A program made the position numbers and the translations under genes. 10,322 nucleotides of DNA from Bacillota bacterium (GTDB lineage Bacteria > Bacillota > Clostridia > Christensenellales > CAG-138), in assembly GCA_023458615.1 (NCBI GenBank), contig JAEWYV010000143.1:1-10322 (forward strand), read 5' to 3'. The notes under the pieces are model-generated. The model worked only from the letters and a program-made list of their open reading frames with translations, was not told the origin of the DNA and made no database searches. The number at the start of each line of letters is the position of its first letter. Position 1 is the first letter of the stretch. Below, one piece after another: positions 6,713 through 10,322 of the stretch.

Positions 6713-7176
6713 GATCTGTCCTCCTTGATCCGTCGTTCCATCTCGCGGTCTGCGTCTCGCTCGGCAATCGTGTGGCGCTTATCATACAGCTTTTTGCCCT
6801 TTGCGACCGCAAGCAGAAGCTTGATTCGTCCATCCTTGAGGTAGAGCTCCAGCGGCACAAGACTCATCCCCTCTTTTTGAGAGGCCTCTTGCAGCCTTCG
6901 AATCTCGCTTTTATGGACAAGCAATCTACGCGTGCGGAAGGGGTCTTTGTTGTAGATGTTCCCCTGTTCGTAAGGACTGATATGCATGCCTATTACGAAC
7001 AGCTCGCCGTTCTTCACCTGCGCATAGCTGTCCTTTAGATTGCATGCGCCGTTGCGAAGGGACTTTACCTCGGTGCCGAAAAGTTCAATTCCGCACTCCA
7101 GCGTATCCTCGATAAAGTAATCATGGCGCGCTTTGCGATTTTGCGCAACCGGTTTAACACCGCGTCTAACGGGCAT
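6709..7176 (-). CDS. smpB: SsrA-binding protein SmpB
   Basis: A 155-aa RNA-binding protein that carries tmRNA to the stalled ribosome and mimics the codon-anticodon stem in the decoding centre. Conserved parts run in order: NRKARHDYFIEDTLECGIEL (13-32), GTEVKSLRNG (34-43), LKDSYAQVKNGE (47-58), HISPYEQGN (65-73), DPFRTRRLLVHKSEI (78-92), PLELYLKDGRIKLLLAVAKGKKLYDKR (108-134), and a basic/acidic C-terminal tail (ERDADREMERRIKED) that becomes helical in the mRNA channel in known SmpB proteins. Length is normal. AGAGGG is 8 nt before the ATG at 7176. The gene has its own promoter and forms a two-gene operon with lysA. Confidence 0.97.
   Translation of the reverse strand: MPVRRGVKPVAQNRKARHDYFIEDTLECGIELFGTEVKSLRNGACNLKDSYAQVKNGELFVIGMHISPYEQGNIYNKDPFRTRRLLVHKSEIRRLQEASQKEGMSLVPLELYLKDGRIKLLLAVAKGKKLYDKRHTIAERDADREMERRIKEDRS
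6720..6725 (-). promoter_or_regulatory. Strong ribosome binding site of lysA within smpB
   Basis: A perfect AGGAGG lies in the last codons of smpB, 7 nt before the lysA ATG. It suggests that lysA is translated efficiently and not only by coupling through the ATGA overlap. Confidence 0.7.
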
Positions 7177-7203
7177 GGAAGCAGCCCTCTCACTTTCCGA
7201 CGG

Positions 7204-7221
7204 AAAATAATATATTATTTT
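7204..7221. repeat. Perfect 18-bp AT palindrome at the smpB transcription start
   Basis: AAAATAATATATTATTTT is identical to its reverse complement. It lies 7-24 bp downstream of the -10 box of the smpB promoter. That position would suit an operator for a dimeric repressor. As RNA it would form only an AU stem with little or no loop. Confidence 0.5.
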
Positions 7222-7227
7222 ACAATC

Positions 7228-7256
7228 ATACTAGCGGATTTGAGTGTTGAAGTCAA
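7228..7256 (-). promoter_or_regulatory. Sigma-A-like promoter of smpB-lysA
   Basis: TTGACT (7251-7256) and TAGTAT (7228-7233) are spaced by 17 bp. The predicted start is near 7221, giving a leader of about 45 nt. Because the secG terminator lies just upstream, this promoter is needed for smpB expression. Confidence 0.68.
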
Positions 7257-7324
7257 GCGACTTTATCCCTATTCTGCTACGGTGATTGCTTTTATCCGTC
7301 TTTATATATGATCTAGTATTACTG

Positions 7325-7355
7325 AAAAAAGCGGCGCGCCTCTCCGGCACGCCGC
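7325..7355 (-). terminator. Intrinsic terminator after secG
   Basis: GCGGCGTGCC pairs with GGCGCGCCGC over 10 bp (one G-T) around a GGAGA loop and is followed directly by TTTTTT on the minus strand. It ends the secG transcript 22 nt after the stop codon and separates secG from smpB. Confidence 0.93.
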
Positions 7356-7377
7356 ATGTGATTCGCTTTTCCGATCC

Positions 7378-7614
7378 TTAGAAGATGGTCAAAAGAAGCG
7401 CAAGCACACCAACGACCGAAGCAAGGATGATCGTCAGTTTCTGAAGTTTCGCCTCACGGCTTGCCGCTTTGCCCTTGGCAGTAAAGGAAGTGGTCTCTCC
7501 GCCAAAAGAAGCGCCAAGGCCTGAGCTCTTCGTCTTCTGCAGAAGAACGACAACAACGAGCAGGATCGAGATCAACATCAGCGCGATGCGAATGATAAGC
7601 GCCGCAGTTTCCAT
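7378..7614 (-). CDS. secG: Preprotein translocase subunit SecG
   Basis: A 78-aa membrane protein of the SecYEG channel that assists SecA-driven export. It has two transmembrane segments (about residues 4-25 and 60-77) joined by a cytoplasmic loop with the family signature VLLQKTKSSGLGASFGG (23-39), followed by TSFTAKGKA. The ATG at 7614 is chosen because GGAGG lies 10 nt upstream and the protein then has the usual SecG length. The frame stays open 35 codons further upstream, but those residues are not hydrophobic or SecG-like and cover the promoter leader. It has its own promoter and a strong terminator, so it is probably monocistronic. Its position after the glycolytic genes and before smpB is common in Firmicutes. 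Confidence 0.94.
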   Translation of the reverse strand: METAALIIRIALMLISILLVVVVLLQKTKSSGLGASFGGETTSFTAKGKAASREAKLQKLTIILASVVGVLALLLTIF

Positions 7615-7624
7615 GATGACATTT

Positions 7625-7629
7625 CCTCC
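7625..7629 (-). promoter_or_regulatory. Ribosome binding site deciding the secG start
   Basis: GGAGG stands 10 nt before the ATG at 7614. An ATG closer to it (in AAATGTC) is out of frame, and the longer in-frame reading from 7719 has no such site. Confidence 0.6.
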
Positions 7630-7727
7630 AATTTTGATCTCCGCTGCACGAACTCTCTCGCCATCCACGGAGCAATCAGCAATATTGCGCATTCGGTGCC
7701 GAAGGATACCGGCGCCCAAGCCTAGTG

Positions 7728-7756
7728 ATTATAACATGCACCAGACCTGAATGCAA
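7728..7756 (-). promoter_or_regulatory. Sigma-A-like promoter of secG
   Basis: TTGCAT (7751-7756) and a perfect TATAAT (7728-7733) are separated by 17 bp, just downstream of the gpmI stop. The predicted start near 7721 gives a leader of about 105 nt. In that leader, GCGC plus CGGT can pair with ACCG plus GCGC in an imperfect hairpin. Confidence 0.75.
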
Positions 7757-7774
7757 GCACAAAGGAACCAAAAA

Positions 7775-9322
7775 TCAGCCGACAATCAGCGATTTTCCGG
7801 TCATTTCCTTAGGCGCGGGCAGGCCAAGCAGCTCCAGTAGTGTCGGCGCAAGATCGCTCAGGCGCCCGCCTTCACGAAGGGTCACAGTCTTTCGCTCATT
7901 ATCTACGAGAATGCAGGGGACGGGGTTGGTTGTATGCGCAGTAAACGGCGCATTTTCGCACTCATCCCACATCTTTTCGCAGTTGCCGTGGTCTGCAGTG
8001 ATGATGCAGCGCCCGCCGGTTTGTAAGATGGCATCCACAACCTTTGCCGCACAGGCATCCACTGCATGCACCGCAGCCGTTGCCGCGGCCATGACGCCCG
8101 TATGCCCAACCATGTCCGGATTGGCAAAATTGAGAATCATCATGTCGTACTTGCCGCTCTCAATGCGTTTCACCGCCTCATCGGCAACCTCAAACGCACT
8201 CATCTCCGGCTTAAGGTCGTAGGTTGCGACCTTCGGGGAGGCAATCAGCGCGCGGTCTTCGCCCGCATTCGGCGCTTCTACGCCGCCGTTGAAGAAGAAG
8301 GTGACATGCGCATATTTCTCTGTCTCGGCAATGCGCAGCTGGGTTAATCCATTATCCGCCAGATATGCACCAAGCGTATTGCTCAACGAATCCGGTCGGT
8401 AGGCCACGTGAACACGATCGCCAAATGTCTTGTCGTACTGCGTCAGACAAACATAGTAAAGCGGGAAGAAACCCTTTTTGCGCGGGAATGCATCAAAGTC
8501 GTCAAACACCAACGTGCGCGTGATTTCCCGCGCGCGGTCGGGACGGAAATTGAAGAAGATCACGCTGTCGTTTGCCGAGATGGTTCCGACCGGTTTATCA
8601 CCTTCGAGGATAACCGTGGGCAATACAAATTCGTCCGTCTCGCCCTTGTCATAACTCTTCTGCATGGCTTCTTCGCCGGTGGCAGCCGTTTCCCCTTCGC
8701 CGTAGACAAGCGCCGCATAGGCCTTCTCCACGCGCTCAAAGCGGTTGTCACGGTCCATGGCATAATAACGTCCCATGACGGACGCAATCTTGCCAACACC
8801 AATTTCAGATAGCTTTGCGTCGAGCTGCTCAACGAATCCTTTGCCGCTGCTCGGCGGCACGTCTCGTCCATCCATAAAGCAATGGACAAACACCTTGGTC
8901 AGCCCGGCCTTTTTCGCCAGCTCTACCAACGCGTAAAGATGCGTGTTGTGCGAATGCACGCCGCCATCGGAAAGCAATCCCATCAGATGCAGCGCGGTGC
9001 CGTTCTTTTTGCAGTTTTCGATGGCACCGAGGAAAGCCTCGTTGTCGAAGAAATCACCGTCGGAAATCGCCTTGGTGATGCGGGTGAGCTCCTGATAGAC
9101 GATTCGACCGGCACCGATGTTGAGGTGTCCTACCTCGCTGTTGCCCATCTGCCCCTCCGGCAGACCAACATCCATTCCGCTGGCTGCAATCTGTGTGTGG
9201 GGATATTCATTCCAGAGGCGCGAAATATTCGCCGCGCCGTCCGCTTTGATGGCGTTGAAGTCCTTATCCTTGGAACAGCCGAAGCCGTCCAGAATGATTA
9301 AAGCGGTGATCGGTTTCGTCAT
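7775..9322 (-). CDS. gpmI: 2,3-bisphosphoglycerate-independent phosphoglycerate mutase
   Basis: A 515-aa cytoplasmic glycolytic enzyme of the alkaline phosphatase superfamily that interconverts 3- and 2-phosphoglycerate using two metal ions (Mn in many Firmicutes). The N-terminal LIILDGFG (8-15) gives metal ligand D12. GQMGNSEVGHLNIGAGR (57-73) contains the phosphoryl-acceptor S62. Substrate-binding blocks follow: GGVHSHNTHL (120-129), DGRDVPPSSG (151-160), NFRPDRARE (258-266) and TEKYAHVTFFFNGG (334-347). The C-terminal metal ligands lie in NPDMVGHTG (401-409), ITADHGNCE (441-449) and AHTTNPVP (462-469). Length is normal for the family. The start ATG shares one base with the tpiA stop (TAATG), so translation is probably coupled; AGGTGG lies upstream. 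No separate promoter is seen. Confidence 0.97.
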   Translation of the reverse strand: MTKPITALIILDGFGCSKDKDFNAIKADGAANISRLWNEYPHTQIAASGMDVGLPEGQMGNSEVGHLNIGAGRIVYQELTRITKAISDGDFFDNEAFLGAIENCKKNGTALHLMGLLSDGGVHSHNTHLYALVELAKKAGLTKVFVHCFMDGRDVPPSSGKGFVEQLDAKLSEIGVGKIASVMGRYYAMDRDNRFERVEKAYAALVYGEGETAATGEEAMQKSYDKGETDEFVLPTVILEGDKPVGTISANDSVIFFNFRPDRAREITRTLVFDDFDAFPRKKGFFPLYYVCLTQYDKTFGDRVHVAYRPDSLSNTLGAYLADNGLTQLRIAETEKYAHVTFFFNGGVEAPNAGEDRALIASPKVATYDLKPEMSAFEVADEAVKRIESGKYDMMILNFANPDMVGHTGVMAAATAAVHAVDACAAKVVDAILQTGGRCIITADHGNCEKMWDECENAPFTAHTTNPVPCILVDNERKTVTLREGGRLSDLAPTLLELLGLPAPKEMTGKSLIVG

Positions 9323-10068
9323 TAGAAATGAACCACCTTTGAAAAGTCTTCGCTCTTGAGGCTTGCGCCGCCGATGAGTCCGCCATCAATCTCCGGCATT
9401 GCCATGAGTTCGGTGGCATTCTTCGCGTTCATGCTTCCGCCGTACTGAATGCGAACTTCGTCGGCAACCTTCTGTCCGTAAACGCCCGCGATGGCATCAC
9501 GGATGACCTTGATGGTCGTGTTTGCGTCCTCGCTGGTTGCGGTTTTACCTGTACCGATGGCCCAGATGGGTTCATAGGCGATAACCGAGCGGACGACGTC
9601 CTCTGCCGAGAAACCGGCAAGCGCGGCAACCGTCTGTTTGCTCACGATGGTGTCGGTCACGCCGCTCTCGCGCTGTTCGAGCGTTTCGCCAACGCAGATG
9701 ATGGGCGTGATGTTCGCCTCCAGAGCAGCCTTTGCGCGCTTGTTGACCGTTTCATCGGTCTCACCGAAATACTGTCTGCGCTCGCTGTGTCCAACGATGG
9801 CATGGCTTACGCCCATAGCAAGCAGCATATCCGCGCTGATCTCACCGGTGAATGCGCCCTTGGGGGCCCAGTGGATGCTCTGCGCGCCGAGTTTGATGTT
9901 GGTGCCGACGAGCAGCTTGCCAACGACCGCGAGATCAACATACGGCGGGCAGATGACAACGTCGCAAGCCGCATCTTTCACGAGCGGGATAAGCTCTACA
10001 ACGAGCTGCTCCGCCTCGGCGGGGGTCATATTCATCTTCCAGTTGCCTGCGATAATTGGTCTTCTCAT
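9322..10068 (-). CDS. tpiA: Triosephosphate isomerase
   Basis: A 248-aa TIM-barrel enzyme that interconverts dihydroxyacetone phosphate and glyceraldehyde 3-phosphate. Catalytic residues are present in their usual places: N9 and K11 in AGNWKMN, H94 in IVGHSERRQYFGE, and E166 in AYEPIWAIGTG, which leads into the mobile loop 6 (about 168-178). The phosphate-binding parts IQYGGSM (207-213) and GGLIGGASL (229-237) complete the site. Length is normal. The start ATG at 10068 has AAGGAAAG about 8 nt upstream. It lies 107 nt after the pgk stop; no promoter was found in that gap, so it is probably transcribed with pgk past the intercistronic hairpin. Confidence 0.98.
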   Translation of the reverse strand: MRRPIIAGNWKMNMTPAEAEQLVVELIPLVKDAACDVVICPPYVDLAVVGKLLVGTNIKLGAQSIHWAPKGAFTGEISADMLLAMGVSHAIVGHSERRQYFGETDETVNKRAKAALEANITPIICVGETLEQRESGVTDTIVSKQTVAALAGFSAEDVVRSVIAYEPIWAIGTGKTATSEDANTTIKVIRDAIAGVYGQKVADEVRIQYGGSMNAKNATELMAMPEIDGGLIGGASLKSEDFSKVVHF

Positions 10069-10128
10069 AGTCTTTACTTTCCTTTCAGGTGCGTTGGTTT
10101 ATTAAAAATGTAGAATAACAATTGCGTG

Positions 10129-10169
10129 AGAAACCGCCGGAGCGCCAAAGATGCGCCCCGGCGGTCTCT
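10129..10169 (-). terminator. 17-bp intercistronic hairpin between pgk and tpiA
   Basis: AGAGACCGCCGGGGCGC pairs completely (two G-T wobbles) with GCGCTCCGGCGGTTTCT around the loop ATCTTTG, starting 6 nt after the pgk stop. No T-run follows outside the stem, so it is not a standard intrinsic terminator. It could act as a partial terminator or protect the 3' end of an upstream gap-pgk message. This would set different expression of pgk and tpiA-gpmI. Confidence 0.55.
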
Positions 10170-10175
10170 AGATTC

Positions 10176-10322
10176 TTATTTCTTGTCGTTGAGAACGGCA
10201 ACGCCCGGAAGAACTTTGCCTTCCAGAAACTCCAGGGAAGCGCCGCCGCCCGTGGAGATATGCGTCATCTGCTTGGCAAAGCCCAGCTTTTTGACCGCAG
10301 AGGCAGAATCGCCACCGCCGAT
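10176..10322 (-). CDS. pgk: Phosphoglycerate kinase, C-terminal end (partial)
   Basis: Only the last 48 codons and the TAA are inside the window; the gene continues beyond the right edge. The visible part reads IGGGDSASAVKKLGF, then MTHISTGGGASLEFLEGKVLPGV. These are the nucleotide-binding GGGDS segment and the conserved C-terminal STGGGASLE motif of phosphoglycerate kinase, which makes ATP from 1,3-bisphosphoglycerate. The gene is followed by a large hairpin and then tpiA, the usual glycolytic gene order in Firmicutes. Confidence 0.96.
   Translation of the reverse strand: MGGGDSASAVKKLGFAKQMTHISTGGGASLEFLEGKVLPGVAVLNDKK

Noticed and set aside
7615..7719. In-frame 35-codon N-terminal extension of SecG
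   Set aside because: It spans the untranslated leader, is not hydrophobic, and would make SecG abnormally long; GGAGG supports the start at 7614.
7770..7810. Possible terminator at the end of gpmI (AAAATCGC...GC-TGATTTT followed by T's)
   Set aside because: The stem is weak, bulged and overlaps the stop codon; some read-through into secG is likely.
7725..8222. Long plus-strand frame of 165 codons opposite gpmI
   Set aside because: It is a shadow of the gpmI coding strand with low-complexity Ala/Ser-rich composition and no family signal; similar shadows at 315-896 and 9638-10105 were also dropped.
1..10322. CRISPR arrays, insertion sequences, integrases and tRNA genes other than tmRNA
   Set aside because: No regularly spaced repeats, transposase-like reading frames, long terminal inverted repeats or other tRNA cloverleafs were seen on either strand.

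Overview
This window looks like chromosomal DNA of a Gram-positive-type bacterium, most likely a clostridial Firmicute. The signs are a pgk-tpiA-gpmI glycolytic run followed by secG and smpB, a one-piece tmRNA, AGGAGG-type ribosome binding sites, and several sigma-A-like promoters with 17-bp spacers. GC content is intermediate. I cannot name the genus. Every gene I accept lies on the minus strand, so transcription runs from right to left.

Right part (about 7775-10322), central carbon metabolism: the 3' end of pgk, a 17-bp intercistronic hairpin, then tpiA and gpmI, which are coupled through TAATG. No convincing promoter lies between pgk and tpiA, so tpiA-gpmI probably depend on transcription from upstream. 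secG follows with its own consensus-like promoter (TTGCAT-17-TATAAT) and ends in a strong intrinsic terminator.

Middle part (about 4961-7260), trans-translation and lysine/DAP metabolism: a new promoter (TTGACT-17-TAGTAT), with a perfect 18-bp AT palindrome at the expected transcription start, drives smpB and lysA, which overlap through ATGA. Next comes ssrA (tmRNA, 4996-5345) with its own promoter (TTGACG-17-TACAAT), a 5' leader hairpin and a terminator abutting the mature 3' CCA end. The two partners of ribosome rescue are therefore neighbours, separated by a divergent diaminopimelate decarboxylase gene. The rnr gene that often sits between secG and smpB in Firmicutes is absent here.

Left part (1-4824), a surface-glycan operon immediately downstream of ssrA: a promoter (TTGGCA-17-TATACT) precedes four tightly packed genes. 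They encode a CsaB-like polysaccharide pyruvyl transferase, a 12-TM Wzx-like flippase, a family 2 glycosyltransferase, and a protein with a PP-loop-like (SCGVDS) motif and a CX6CX2CX2C cysteine cluster resembling QueC. The first three fit assembly, pyruvyl modification and export of a cell-wall polysaccharide. The QueC-like protein is the most unusual item and may catalyse an ATP-dependent modification of the glycan or its precursor; its function is unknown. This block looks more AT-rich than the housekeeping part. Its position directly after the tmRNA 3' end, a common integration site, fits an accessory locus, although no integrase or second att copy is visible. The operon may continue beyond base 1, since no terminator is seen there.
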